A stretch of 64,000 nucleotides of DNA from Girardinichthys multiradiatus (Eukaryota > Chordata > Actinopteri > Cyprinodontiformes > Goodeidae). A program made the position numbers and the translations under genes. Location of the stretch: assembly GCF_021462225.1 (NCBI RefSeq), contig NC_061812.1:52135848-52199847 (forward strand), written 5' to 3'. The notes below the pieces were generated by a model, which saw only the letters and a list, made by a program, of their open reading frames with translations, did not search any database and was not told the origin of the DNA. Shown piece after piece: positions 39,777-51,736 of the stretch (position 1 is the stretch's first letter; every line of letters begins with the position of its first letter).

Positions 39777-40430
39777 AGTTATATAAAACATGTAAGAGGA
39801 GAGCAACAAACTGAAAATGAAAAACACATTACCGTGCTCACTGGTTTGACAGCCTTGGAGTAAAAATGCACGTTAAACAAGATTTAAAAACAGTAAATGA
39901 AGGAGCCGTCCTGATGTGGTGGAAAGCTCCAGAGTTGGGGAAGTGTAACATAAAAAGACAATGTTGAATCAGAGTTTACATAATTTCCTTGGAATCACTA
40001 AAACCATCGTGTCCACTGATCCGAGGGAAACGTGGGTGTAGCAGTTACACAAAATGACAAAAAATGGAGCAGGATTATGTAGAGTTTTCAAAATAAGAGG
40101 GTTTTAAAATAAATTTGGTAAGTTTATGAAATATGGTCACATTTTCATGTCCCAGTTGGAAACTGAGCAATTATAGGTGAGCAATTGAAGCCTAGGTTTG
40201 CCAAACAGAATAGCATTGCAATGATCAAAGCGAAAAAATTAAAAAAGCATGTATTATTCCAGGTTGCTTTCAGATAGAATAAGCTTTTTTTGACAAATAG
40301 CTTAACTGAAAAAGGCAGATTTTCCCACTGAGTTTACTTAAGTACCAGGTTTATAATAAGGTATTTCTGATGGGATATCAGGTAGAAAAGCTCAACGCAA
40401 GGGGTCCAGTTAGGGCCTTTAGGTCTGAAC
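39777..40430 (-). mobile_element. Old LINE-like repeat, antisense
   Basis: AAAGCTCCAGAGTTGGGGAA, GGAGCAGGATTATGTAGAG, then CAATTATAGGTGAGCAATTG match a common fish repeat read antisense (3' region of an L2/CR1-like LINE). The part 39486-39544 (TTATTTTTAAAGCACTTTTA) is its other side, before the L2 insertion. Confidence 0.4.
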
Positions 40431-40759
40431 AACATGCCTTTAATCATGTTTTTTATTAAAATTTAGACACTTTAATGCCAACAAACATCTAATATCAACC
40501 AGAATCAAAGGAGAGATTGGACAGATCACCCATGTGTATCAGCAGAAAATAAACCTGGCAGCCTTTCACATACTAATAGAAAGAAAGAAATGTGGTGTCT
40601 CTGAAAAATGGCACAAAGTGGGAGCTTGAGCTATTCTGCAAAGACGAAGGGGGAAAATAAATGTTTTTGGTTTTTTTTTGCCAAAGGTGGTAGAGACCCC
40701 AGAGGACTTGGGTTATGCAATTTCATTACAAGTCATTATATGAGTCGGACCTCCTGAGT

Positions 40760-41155
40760 GTGCCTTAGACGAAGAGTTAGCTCAGAGGAGAACGCGCCTT
40801 TGCTGTAGGAGCTCCTAAATAATGGAAAGACCTTCCCTTGGACCTCAGACATACCTCTTCTCTGTTTGCTTTTAAATCCATTCTTCTCCCTGGTCACCAT
40901 CTGAGATGTTGACTTTTGAATAGTTTTTTAATTATTATATTTAAAATTTTAGTTTTTATCTACTTCTATGTAACTTCATTCTGACTGACTGCTTGTTTGT
41001 GTATTTTAATACAGGGCTGTTTTATTTATTTTGAGGTCCTGTTGATGTTACTGTTGGCTGGTTATTGTGTTCTGCCATTGCTGTTTCATTTATTCTCTGT
41101 ACTGCTCTTTGGTTCTGTGGGTGTTTAAGGTGCTCTATAAATAAAGCTGGTATTA
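40760..41155 (+). mobile_element. L2/CR1-like LINE 3' end
   Basis: + strand WNDLPLDLR-type remnant (AATGGAAAGACCTTCCCTTG, GACCTCAGACA) is followed by a T-rich 3' UTR ending GGTGCTCTATAAATAAAGCT. Strongly 5'-truncated. Confidence 0.55.
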
Positions 41156-41431
41156 CAGTAAAACTCATGTCTCTGCATTATTCCAGTTATACTGCATCAT
41201 GCTAATTTTACATTCATATAAGAAATGTCAACGTGGTGAGAGTAATGCTGTTATAGTGAACTAAACTTTCACAGACAGACCCAGTCCTACAAAAGCATGA
41301 AGCTAATAAACGTGTCTTCACCTGGAGATAGCCGCTCTCTTGCAGTTGGTGCTTACTTTTTATTGAACGCACAAGACAAGATGAGTCCAAAAGTGCACAG
41401 GCTTAACAGGGAATCGTAATAGATGTTTGCC

Positions 41432-41790
41432 TCAAGTGTTCATCTGCTTCTCTGAGTGTGAGGTCATCAGCTGTGTGTTTCTGAAAGACTGCTCCTGCTG
41501 TTGTCCCGCCTCCCTCTGAGAAACAACCCTGCAGCTGCTGCCTGCTGTGGGTGAAAGGACTTCATCTGAAAATGAAAGGATGGGAGGGAAGAAGAGGGAA
41601 CCGTAAAGAGAGGGGGAGTGCAGGTTCTGCCGCCATATGTGTGAGCTTGCTATAGTGTGTATGCTCATGCAGTCATGCACCAGTGTCCTGCTGTTCACCT
41701 TTCGCAGTGGTAGTGGCACACTATCAGTACTGACAGGAGGCTGGGTTAATGCTTTGTGTTGTGCTGCCATATGCTCGTCTGGGGGATGAC
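41432..41790 (-). other. Possible two-exon coding locus, unidentified
   Basis: On the - strand, TTTGCCTTTTTGTCATCCCCCAG (strong polypyrimidine acceptor) precedes 41790-41711, which is open as EHMAAQHKALTQPPVSTDSV, PLPLRK and ends at donor AAAG/GTGAAC. About 130 bp further, CATCCTTTCATTTTCAG precedes a second open piece that reaches a stop. Joined in phase 0 it reads MKSFHPQQAAAAGLF and stops near 41470. Unspliced, one 126-codon frame also spans the locus. No homolog recognised; it may be chance. Confidence 0.25.
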
Positions 41791-42149
41791 AAAAAGGCAA
41801 ATAAAGCCACAAACCACTGAAGCCCTTCTTTGAAGCGGTGGCGCTGACTGATATGTTTTGTCCAGTTGATTGAGGACCGGTCCAGGAATAACCCTGTGAC
41901 AGTGTTTCCGAAAGTGATGGAACTCACTTGATTGTGTCTGCAAGCTTTTATTTGACTGCTCACAGTTTTTCTCCTTATCAGGTTACTGGGTCCAGACAAG
42001 GTGACTTGTCAAGCTAAAATATCTGGATAGTACAATATACAATATTTCTGCTTGTATTTGATGTAACATGTAGCTGTGGGAACAAACATCCGTCATTCCT
42101 TCATTAAAAGACAATCCTATGAATACATTGAAGCTTATATTTAATTCCT

Positions 42150-42176
42150 GCACCCACACACACACACACACACACC
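42150..42176 (+). repeat. CA microsatellite
   Basis: About 12 CA units in CCCACACACACACACACACA. Ordinary simple repeat. Confidence 0.9.
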
Positions 42177-42204
42177 TGTGTTTTATGATCTTTATGAGCA
42201 CTTT

Positions 42205-42290
42205 TCCTTGGCTTTCATTGACTTCCATTCATTTTCATTCATTTCTATGGACTAACCCTGACCCTACCCCTAACACTAACCATTTGAATC
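42205..42290. repeat. Degenerate ATTCATTT and telomere-like tract
   Basis: TCCATTCATTTTCATTCATT followed by TAACCCTGACCCTACCCCTA, ACACTAACC: degenerate AACCCT-like units. Too imperfect for a functional interstitial telomere. Confidence 0.5.
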
Positions 42291-43950
42291 AGAGAAAACA
42301 TTTGAAGCACCTCACGTGGCCAAAGGAGAAAAGCGACTGGTAGTGATCAAAAGTGACCTTTTCAGATAAAAGGACATTTTTCTGTTTATCTGGAAATCGA
42401 GGTCCCAGGTTCTAGCGGAGACATGAAGAGGCAAAGAACAAACCTGGACCACCTACCTACAGGAGTGTCCACCTGCAAAGCTTTTCCTTTGGTAGTCATC
42501 AGTCTTGCATGCCATGCTACCATGCATTTACCCACAAGAACATTCCCCAGCTGCAACCTAAAGATCCAACCTCAGCACTCCTCCAGCCAAACATCTATAT
42601 ACAAGTAAGCTTAACTAAAGATATACTTGATGTACTCAGTACATTATTCAATATACCTGAGCCTCCGCTCACTAGGCAACCCGATCCTGAAACAACATCA
42701 CAAAAGAAACTGTTATTTCACAGTAAACCTCTTAAACTTGATATCAAGTTTTAGTGATTCTCCATGAGGGTCAAGAAATGATATTCAACCATGAAACTTA
42801 TAAGACATTCTAATTCTGTGATAAAATTGCATTTGAGGTTTTGATTAGCTGTAAGCAAACATCTGATGAACAAAGCCAGTTTGCATCCTTTAGTAAATAT
42901 TCTCATGTTTTGTGCAAATGTAAACACTTCTCACATACTGCAGACAGATCCTGCTTCAGAATCCATTCAGTTCATCCTAACCACAGAATCCATGATGGAT
43001 GAAGAGTGTGTCAACATGAGCTTTGACATGAGAAATAAGGTTTGAGGGGAAACTGGCTTGGGATTTTCTCCTTCAATAGGAATGTGATTTATGTCTCACT
43101 TTTTCAACTATCTTTTTTCTCTGTGTGCAACAGTGTAAACATTTCCTCATTCCTGAGTTATCGAAGGAGTGCTGGTTTACCTTTGAGCTGTCCCACCTGG
43201 GCCATGAATGAGGTATACACACAACTAACACTCAGAGATGAGTTCATGCATAATTTGCAGGCTACATACCTGAGGGACTGTGTTGAGCCTGGGTAAAATA
43301 TAGCTGCAGATAAGGCATGTGGCTACAGGTAGCAGTAGATCTGAGGACATTTCCTGGGTGTGACGGCACAGCACATCCCACTTTGTTCTGTACTACCATT
43401 AGTATTTATTAGTCATTTGTAAACATTTAGCACCGTTGTTCAGTATTTGTGGTGTTTCTTTTGTGTTTGGTAAATTCACTATCTGTATCTCCTAATTACT
43501 GCAGTGCATCAACACTTGATTTTTTTCCTCTAAAAGAAAATAATTTTTATCTGAGCAGTTGAACTCTCGCGGGTGGACTTATTTCCACATATCCACAAGA
43601 ACCTGAGAAATTTGTTTGCTTATTGGATGTGTTGAGAACAGTACCAAAGTCTTGCTCATGAAATTGCATTCTTCACAAGAAATACCAAGTGCAGAACTTT
43701 TTCTCATTAATCATCTCCTCTTCAAATTCAGTCACAAAATAGATGTCAGACACCAAACAAGCACAAGAACGAGCCGTGAGAACTCAAGAACCAGGACTGA
43801 GAAAAGAACGACATCATTCTTTTGTCTTGCAGCCCTGGTAACAGAGAACTAATTTCCTGGTTTTTGAGCCGTATGTACAGGCCTTTAGTATCAATGTAGC
43901 ATTAGGTCTTTCTAGTTTAATTTAAGGATTGCATGGTGGACCAGGTTTCA
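42291..43950. other. Mostly unassigned intergenic sequence
   Basis: Only weak signals: a + strand 17-codon mini-frame at 42990-43038 (SMMDEECVNMSFDMRNK) between acceptor CCTAACCACAG and GT, and chance frames. No transposon recognised. Confidence 0.35.
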
Positions 43951-43959
43951 GCTTGTCTC

Positions 43960-44060
43960 TAGGTTGTTCTGGGTTCAATTCCTGGACATTGTCTACTACA
44001 AGGGATTTGCATTGTCTCCCTGTGCATGTGTGTGTTCTCTCCAGGTTAATTATAAAACTG
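43960..44060 (+). mobile_element. SINE-like fragment
   Basis: GTTCTGGGTTCAATTCCTGG (B-box-like) and TTTGCATTGTCTCCCTGTGC, ATGTGTGTGTTCTCTCCAGG resemble a widespread fish SINE body. Ends not defined. Confidence 0.4.
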
Positions 44061-44419
44061 TAAGAACTGAACTACTAAAATAGTTGTAACAATGTGCATA
44101 TATTTTATTTGGTTAGATTTTTATCAATACTTTTTAACTTTTAACAGACATTCTGACAGTTTAACAGTTAAAAGACATTTAAAGAAATATGTAATATGCC
44201 AACCAATTTCTAAAATGTACTCAAGTTAAATTCTAATTATTAAGATCACTCTCGGTCTTCTGCTCATGCGTTCATTTTCTCACACCCACCCTTGTTAACT
44301 AGAAACAAAGAACAAGAACTGGTTTATGATGATGGTATAAAATGTTACTGAAATAGGAAAAAATGTACTTGCTAACATGCTAACATAGTGGGATGTAAAC
44401 CTTTTTGCTGACAACTTCG

Positions 44420-45399
44420 GCTACGTTCACATTGCAGGTCTTGATGATCAAATCCGATTTTTTCAGAAATCTGAATTTTCAGTGTGGTCGTTCACATTAC
44501 TTTGAAAATGTTGCGGCTACAAACTGACCCAAATGCGCATAAGAACAATATGAGCATCGTTGAGCTCAGCACAAAAGTAGACATGGAGAAATAGGTGCAC
44601 AACAGAAGCCATTTATTGTCAGCGGGAGCTGTGTGGGAAACATGTGAATAAAAGGAGAGTGAAACTCTTTATTGTTCCGTTTTAGGGAGATCTGCCTGCC
44701 GATTCAGCACAACAAACTGGATGCCGAGACACAGCCAGCAATGGTGGGGCAGGGATGTTGACAACTTTACAGAGACCGAGTTTATTCAGACCTTTATGAT
44801 GTCGAGGGCAACTTTTAATCACATATGTCAGCGTCTCTCAGGCAGAAGACTTGATGCAATCCATTGCATCAGACTGCAGCAGAGGCAGATCATCACATGC
44901 TTGGTAACCTCGATAGCATTTTAAAGTCCTCTGTTTGAAGGGTTGTTTACGAATTTTACAATACAAACTACGTCCCACATCCAGACGGTTCCTATGAGCC
45001 TTTCAATTAGGCTTGAATAAAGTTTTATCTCTGTTTATTAATGAGCTCTAATGCCCCAGTGTCTCTCCACTGTGCAGTTTTATTCTAGCCCCCCGTCTGT
45101 TTTGCTAACTGCTACCATTTCCTGCTGGGTGCCGCAAAGTTGTGACAAATACGATGGAAATTGACGTCAAAGTCACATCTAATGCACCTTGGTCGTTCCC
45201 ACTGGAGTCATATTTTAAAAGATCAGATACGAGTTGGATTCAGGACCACATATGAATTTGGCTCAAATGTGACTTGAAAAAGTCAGATATGGGCCAGATA
45301 TGAGCGTTCACATGTGTTCTAAAAAGTCTGACCTGGTCACTTCACCCCCAAGAAAATCAGATTTGGGCCACATTTGCCTGCAGTGTGAACGGGACCTTA
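44420..45399 (+). mobile_element. PIF/Harbinger-type element, deleted
   Basis: Imperfect inverted ends: GGCTACGTTCACATTGCAGG at 44420 and, inverted, GGTCCCGTTCACACTGCAGG at 45399. Both are followed by related AAATC(C/T)GATTTT words. A 5' transposase remnant lies at 44721-44924, then a non-coding remainder. The expected 3-bp duplication is unclear (TTC/TTA). Confidence 0.7.
44721..44924 (+). pseudogene. Harbinger transposase N-terminal fragment
   Basis: 68-codon frame: QWWGRDVDNFTETEFIQTFM then MSRATFNHICQRLSGRRLD. This is the pattern of PIF/Harbinger nucleases upstream of the catalytic core. It stops after ITCLVTSIAF; the DDE core is missing. Confidence 0.65.
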
Positions 45400-46480
45400 G
45401 ATACCTCACTGGCAACTGTGTCCCCAGGGTTAAGAAGCTCAGTTTGCAAAGAAGTATGACTTACTGTTAGCTCTTTTGTTAAACCAGCTAATGCTAAATA
45501 AAAACTTTAATTCTTGCTAAAGCACAGAAACCTTCTTAACCATAAGTCTTACTACAGTTCCTAAATATTACTGAGTTGATATTTTACCTAATCAAAATGT
45601 TGAGGTGTGAGTTGTTATCAAAAGAAAGTGGTTAGAATTGAACCATTACTGAGCATTTTAATGGCTTATATTTAATGCAGTCCAAATGAGCTTTTTACAG
45701 TATAGCAAGTTGTGACTTCTTTAAATGTCTGCTGAATTTAAGGTTGTTTAGGATCATTGCTTTGTTTATGCACCATTTTATGAGGGTCCTTCTCACACCC
45801 GACTGCATGCAGGGACACACAGGCTAATCTTAAGGATCTTTTTGTTTAAACACATACAATGAGATGGATGTGTAAAATCATGCCTCAAAGCATAAAAAAA
45901 AAAAACATGACATAATGCTGCTTCAAAGACATGTTTGCACATCATCACAGATAAAGCCCTCTGTGACTCAATGGAATAACATATTTAAATGGTTTTGGAT
46001 GTATTATTATTTCACTTGTGCAATAATTGAGCCAAAAACCTCAGCAGAGATTGCCAGAAGAACTGAATTAGGAACATTTGCTGATCTTGCTCCAATTGGC
46101 CACGAACGTTCCAACAAGTATCTGGGAATTTTCAACTTTAAATAAACAGTGTAAAAACAGTTAGAATTTATTCTGGCTTTACCTGGCTTAGTTTATATGG
46201 AAAGAATGTTACAGAAATACAAATCATTTTAACCTTTAAATTAAGTTTTTCTCTATCAGAAATAGCCATTCTTAGCACTGTTTCAAAATGCAACAAGCAA
46301 ACATTAAAAAAATAATAACCAGAACTACTGATTCAATAGTTTTTACTTCCTTTTGACTTCCAGGTGTTATTTCACCCTTCAACAGAGCGTGCATGGTTAA
46401 CACTTGTGACTATGAATATATTTTTAAATCACCCTGACACTATTGTGACATGAATCTCAATCAAAAGAACGACATCCCAG
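45400..46480. other. Unassigned intergenic sequence
   Basis: AT-rich; short frames only. No recognised repeat except an A run near 45895. Confidence 0.4.
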
Positions 46481-46610
46481 ATACAAGCGACTGAAATTAG
46501 CTTTCTCCGTAGGGTGGCCGAGCTCAGCCTTACAGGGAGGAAAGGAGCTCTGTCATCCTGGATTTCGGATGAGCAGAAGACAATGGACGGATGGATGTAT
46601 GGATGATAGT
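46460..46610 (+). mobile_element. RTE-like LINE 3' end, internally deleted
   Basis: AAAAGAACGACATCCCAGAT, ACAAGCGACTGAAATTAGCT and TCTCCGTAGGGTGGCCGAGC match the 25.6-kb copy. It then jumps to GAAGACAATGGACGGATGGA and a short tail. Confidence 0.65.
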
Positions 46611-46949
46611 ACTGAGTATCTGCCTTGTGTTTCTTTGGCTTAAGAAGACATGTGTCATTAGGTAAATAATGCCCCAGCACCATCTTTCTGCACATCTGAT
46701 TCTGTAGGTATTGAGATCTCCAGCTATATAAGTCAAGCTACAGATTTTTTGGTCACAACTCAGAAACATCCTAAATCCTGCACAGATATCATATTAATAC
46801 TAGTGGTAGGATGGAATAAAAACTAAATATAATTAGAGCCTTTGTAATTAATTCATTGTGAATAATCAAACTTTTTATCAAATAGTAATGACACAATATA
46901 CAATTTGTTTTTAATTCGAATAACGTTTAGTTAACTAATTCAAATAAGG

Positions 46950-47330
46950 TTTGCAGTCCTGCAGACCTCATGGCTAAGTAGGTCCAAACTGCAGCAAACA
47001 TTTAGGTCTGCAGAGATTGTCATCAGGGCTGGCATTACCTCCATCCAGGACTTGTACAGTTCTAGGGCCAGAAAAGGGCAGCTAACATCTCTGCAAACCC
47101 CACACATCCTGGTCACAGGCTGTTTAGACTTTTATCTTCAGGTCGGCGCTACAGAGCACAAATGGAAAAAATTAGCCACCACAGAGAGTTTCTTCTCCCA
47201 TGTTGTCTCTTTGTTGAACACAATGAACACCTCATAGCAGAATAAGCACACTGCTCCATCACAACCAGCCTGCCCTCTCCTTCTATATATTAGAACAAAG
47301 ATGATGGGCTGTACACATACACATACATAC
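46950..47330 (+). mobile_element. CR1/Rex1-like LINE 3' fragment
   Basis: + strand remnants: LYSSRARKGQ, LLPSGRRYRA-type coding (CTTCAGGTCGGCGCTACAGA), then SFFSHVVSLLNTMN and a stop. This is the C-terminal end of a CR1-group ORF2 in broken frames. Confidence 0.6.
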
Positions 47331-47394
47331 TGCTCCTTGACCCTATTTATTTAAGTATTTTTACACATTGTGATTGTTGTTTGGATTGATGTTG

Positions 47395-47560
47395 AAATAC
47401 AACTCGAATTGTTGATTCTGACTGGCTTCGCTTTTGCTGTGCTGTGGTTAGTGGAACTGAACCAAAACGTGATAAAACACAGTTAATTCATGATTTGAAG
47501 GAGGGTAATTATATTTTCACATAGGCCCAAGTTGCTTTTTTTCCTATAATTTATGAAATC
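47395..47560 (+). mobile_element. Tc1-type leader remnant
   Basis: GTGGTTAGTGGAACTGAACC, ACAGTTAATTCATGATTTGA, then ATATTTTCACATAGGCCCA matches the terminal region of the family at 36.9-37.6 kb. Confidence 0.45.
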
Positions 47561-47827
47561 ATCATTTGAAAATTACTTTTCGCATCTGCTCGGGTTATTT
47601 TTGATCTTAAAATCACTTACATAACCTGATGTAATGAAGTGTCACCAGGTGTGGGTCATCTCATTGTCAGTAACTTTAGTAGATAATCTCCCAGTCTTAC
47701 CAATATAATAGCAAAATAGTTGGTATATTATTGTGCACAGTTTAAGAATGTTGTGTTTTCTACACAAACTGGTGGCAAACGTAAAAGTAATGTTTGTGGA
47801 TAATCCCAGTTACACCAAATTCAAGTT

Positions 47828-50288
47828 AATTCAATTCAAAAATACTTTATTAATCCCAAAGGGAAATGAAATGTTGTTATAGCTCATATTATGAAGGTTT
47901 CTTCAAAGAGCCGTTGTAGATGCTGATGGCTGTGGGCAGGAAGGATCTCCTGTAGCCTCCGTCTTACAGCAGATCTGAAGAAGCCTCTGACTGAAGACAC
48001 TGTTGTTGTAGGACAGTCTCATGAAGAGGATGATCAAGGTTCTCCATAATGTTCTTCATTTTATGAAGAATCCTTCTTTCCACAATGATCTCCAGAGGTT
48101 CCAGAGGAGTCCCCAGAACAGAGCCAGCCTTCTTTATCAGCTTGTTGAGCTTTTTTAAGTCCCTGGCTCTGATGCTGCTTCCCCAGCAGATGATGGTAGA
48201 AGAGATCACACTTCCCACAACAGACTTATAGAAGATATGCAGCATCTTGCTGCAAACACCAAAGGACCTAAGCTTCCTCAAGAAGTACAGTCTGCTCTGT
48301 CCCTTCTTGTAGATGGCTTCACAGTTGCATCTCCACTCTAGTCTGTTGTCCAGGTGAACACCGAGGTATTTATACTCCTCCTCCACCTCCACTTCTTCTC
48401 CCATGATAGAAATAGTTTTTGACTTATTCCTGTTTCTCTTAAAATCTACAATCATCTCCTTTGTTTTAGTCACGTTCAAAATGAAATGATTGTTTCCACA
48501 CCATGCCACAAAGCGGTCCACCACCTTCCTGTACTCAGCTTCTTGTCCATCTCTGATCCACCCCACGACTGCAGAATCATCCGAGTATTTCTGCAGATGA
48601 CAGGAGTCTGTCTTGTACTGGAAGTCTGAGGTGTACAGAGTGAAAAGGAATGGTGAGAGTACAGTCCCCTGTGGTGCTCCTGTGCTGCTGACTACCTGGT
48701 TAGACTCTCAACCCTTCAGTCTCACAAACTGTGGTCTGTTTGTCAGGTAGTCTTTGATCCAGGAGATTGTTGAGGCCTCCACCTGAGTCTTCTGGAGTTT
48801 CTGACAAAGCAAATCAGGTTGGATTGTATTAAATGTTCTGGAGAAATCAAAGAACATGATCCTCACAGTGCTGCTGGCTTTGTCCAGATGACAGTGGGTT
48901 TGTTGAAGCAGGTGTATGATGGCATCTTCAACTCCAACTCCACAGCGATAAGCAAACTGAAGGAGGTCCTGATGGTTTACTGTTTGCTTACTCAGGTGGG
49001 CCAACAGGAGTCTCTCTAGGACCTTCATGATGTGAGATGTCAGGGCAACAGGTCTATAGTCATTGAGGACTGATGGGTGAGTTTTCTTTGGTACCGGAAC
49101 AAGACAGGAGGTCTTCCACAACACCGGAACCTTCTTCTGGGCCAGGCTAAGGTTGAAGAGGTGCTGCAGAATCCCACAGAGCTGCTCTGCACAGGCCTTC
49201 AGGACTCTAGGGCTGACATGATCTGGACCTGCAGCCTTATTCCTATTCAGTCTCTCCAGTTGTCTCTTCACCTGACTTCTTGAGACACACAGGTGGAAGG
49301 GGGAAGCAAAGGAAGCATCAGCATCTTCTGATATGGTTGATGGCAAACATGTAGAAGCAGAAGGGTCTAGGACTGAGGTGGAAAATAAAAAATGTGAGGT
49401 GTTACTGGACAGCTGTGGGTCCTGTGGGTCAAAGGAAGATGGAATGTCTGTTTGGCTGTGAGCAGGAGAGGAGGATGCTGAGCTTCTTTCTGAACTGAAC
49501 CTATTGAAGAATGTGTTCAGTTCATTGGCTCTGTCCAGACCTCCAACGGTCTGATCATCCTTCTGCTTGAAGCCTGTGATCTTCTTCATCCTTGTCCACA
49601 CATCTCTGATATTGTTTTGCCGGAGCTTGCTCTCCAGCTTCTTCTTGTACACCTCCTTGCTCTCTCTTATCTTGACTTCCAGTTGCTTCTGTAAACTCCT
49701 CAATAATTCTCTGTCTCCCTCTCTGAAGGCTCTTTTTTTTCTTGTTAAGCAGGTCCTTCAGGTCACTGGTGATCCAAGGTTTGTTATTGGGGAAGCATCT
49801 CACAGTTCTGGTGGGGATGATGTTATCCAGACAGAAGTTTATATAGTCGGTTACACACTCAGTCATGGCATTGATGTCCTCTCCATGTGGCTGGCACAGT
49901 GCGTCCCAGTCTGTAGCCTCAAAGCAACCTTGCAGAGCTTCTTCAGCTTCCTGTGACCATTTTCTCACAGTCCTCTTTATTACAGGTTGCCTCTGAACAA
50001 GGGTCTTATATTTTGAGCAGAGAAAAACAAGATTGTGATCTGTTTTGCCTAGAGGAGGTCTTGCTGTAGAGATGTACGAGTCCTTGACATTTGCATAAAA
50101 CAAATCTAATGTTTCGTTTTCTCTGGTAGAGCAGCTGAAAAACTGTTGAAATGTTGGAAGTGTAGCAGAGAGTGAAGAATGGTTAAAATTACCAGAAATT
50201 GCCACAAAAGCATTGGGGTTTTGTGTCTGTAGCTTAGCAACAACTGAGCTGATGGCATCACATGCAGTGTTGGCAACAGCGATCGTAC
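47828..50288 (-). mobile_element. Rex1-like LINE, 5'-truncated, long copy
   Basis: The 3' end on the - strand is CCCTTTGGGATTAATAAAGT, ATTTTTGAATTGAATT. Coding runs back to the C-terminal part of the endonuclease near 50.28 kb. A solo LTR follows directly at 50294, so the LINE 5' end is at or hidden by that insertion. Two shorter copies lie at 55.03-55.87 and 59.73-60.11 kb. Confidence 0.85.
47964..50205 (-). pseudogene. Rex1-like ORF2 (endonuclease end and reverse transcriptase), broken
   Basis: Endonuclease end: FVAISGNFNHSSLSATLP, LGKTDHNLVFL. Linker with LNTFFNRFSS. RT: NRNKAAGPDHVSPRVLK, KKTHPSVLNDYRPVALTSH, IMFFDFSRTFNTIQ. A TGA at 48710-48708 then interrupts the frame. It continues QYKTDSCHLQKYSDDSAVVG, where YSDD is the catalytic box, then the thumb and CWGSSIRARDLKKLNKLIKK. 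A two-base loss near 48.0 kb frameshifts the last ~35 residues relative to the 55-kb copy. A frameshift near 49.6-49.7 kb splits the linker. Confidence 0.82.
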
Positions 50289-50293
50289 ATTTG

Positions 50294-51304
50294 TGTCAGG
50301 GTTTGGACTTTGTTTGTGTTTAGTCACTTTTTATGTTTATATTTAGTATTTTGGTAGTCGTGGTTGTTTTTGGTTACTTCCTCTCACTCCTGATTATTTA
50401 TTTCCTCCTAGTGTTGTCACTCTCCTCCTTCATTGCTCCTTTGTTTATTGTTGCTTTCTTTGTTTTGACTTATTATGGTTTTCTCTGTGTCATTGCTATT
50501 ATTATTTATTATTTGTAGTGCTCTGGTTTCCTTGTATTTCCTAGTTCAGTTTCCCATTTAGTATCTTTGTGTTTATTTATGGTTTGGTATTTGTTCTCTT
50601 TTATATTCTACTAGGTTACTAGTCTTATTTTCTCTGTTAGTTTCCTTTCTAGTTGTAGTCTTTCTCATGTAGTTCCTCTAGTTTAGTTTATTCTCCAGCC
50701 CCTCTGGTTAGGTTGTGTTTACTTATTGGTTACATTTTGGTTGTTTATATTCTAGTCCTCATGTTCTCTGCTTCCCTTCCAGTCTATTCAGTCAGTGTGG
50801 TTTAGGTTTGTTTACTTTTGTAGTCAGGGTTTCTTTATGGTTTTGCTAGTTCTTAGGTTGTTGTGTTCCCTCCGTTTTCTCAGTTTCCTTTAGTTCATGT
50901 TTATTCTTGATTCTTATGCTTTATTTATCTTGGTCTATAGTTTGGTTTAGGTCTGCTCACTGTCGTGTTAATTAGTCCCTCTCCTCATGCTTTAGTTTGA
51001 TTAGGTTCACCTGCTCCCTCTGCCTCCCTGCCTCCTTTTCTCACCTGTTCTAAGTTCCTTTGATTACCTGTCACCTATTTTCATTGGTTCTCACTCCTCT
51101 CTCCCTCAGTATATATGTTTGGTTATTTTCATTGTTCCTCGCTTGGTCCTCCTGTTATTTCCATGCTGATCCCTGTTCCTTGTCATTTTGGAAACTTGTG
51201 TAAGTTTATCTTTTCGTTATTAAAGCCTCAAGATTCTCATATCCACTATGCTGCTGCCAAGTGTTTTTCTGCTCTCCGGTTTTGTTCCAAAACCCATTCT
51301 GACA
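50294..51304 (+). mobile_element. Solo LTR with perfect 5-bp target duplication
   Basis: 1011 bp from TGTCAGGGTT to CATTCTGACA (TG...CA), flanked by ATTTG at 50289-50293 and 51305-51309. GTTATTAAAGCC near 51215 holds an ATTAAA poly(A) signal. T-rich U3-like body. Same family as 31574-32250, but longer by about 330 bp. No internal retrotransposon sequence: a solo LTR left by recombination. Confidence 0.85.
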
Positions 51305-51736
51305 ATTTGTAGTATTATAACGCTGATGTTATTTTCCTTTTGGCTAGATTTGGTAAAAGAGAGCTGCCATTTATGTTAAAGTAATGTAAAAAGTGTGGGT
51401 GTTCTAAGCTTATTGTGCCTACACTTTTGGTATTTAATTTCTACAGTTGTTACGGAACTTAATTTTTGCTTGTTTAATTTTTTTTCTGCAAATGCTAATT
51501 TTAACCAAACAAAAATCACATATCCTGATATTTACATTTAGTTTGTATTCTCATTGTAGAAACTCTGAACTCAAGATTTTTTAGGATTTGTCCTGCAGCA
51601 ACATGTTATTCATGTGTGTTCATTCATCCTCTGCTGCAACACACATGAACTGCGGATTAAAAACTCTTTTACCATTTTGTCATGTTACCAGTCAATATAA
51701 ATCAACATAATGATGAACTTTTAACTATAAAACAAA

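Noticed and set aside
42255..42285. Interstitial telomere repeat
   Set aside because: Units are too degenerate and few; better explained as a common dispersed repeat.
49567..49956. 129-codon plus-strand frame
   Set aside because: Antisense shadow of the Rex1-like ORF2.
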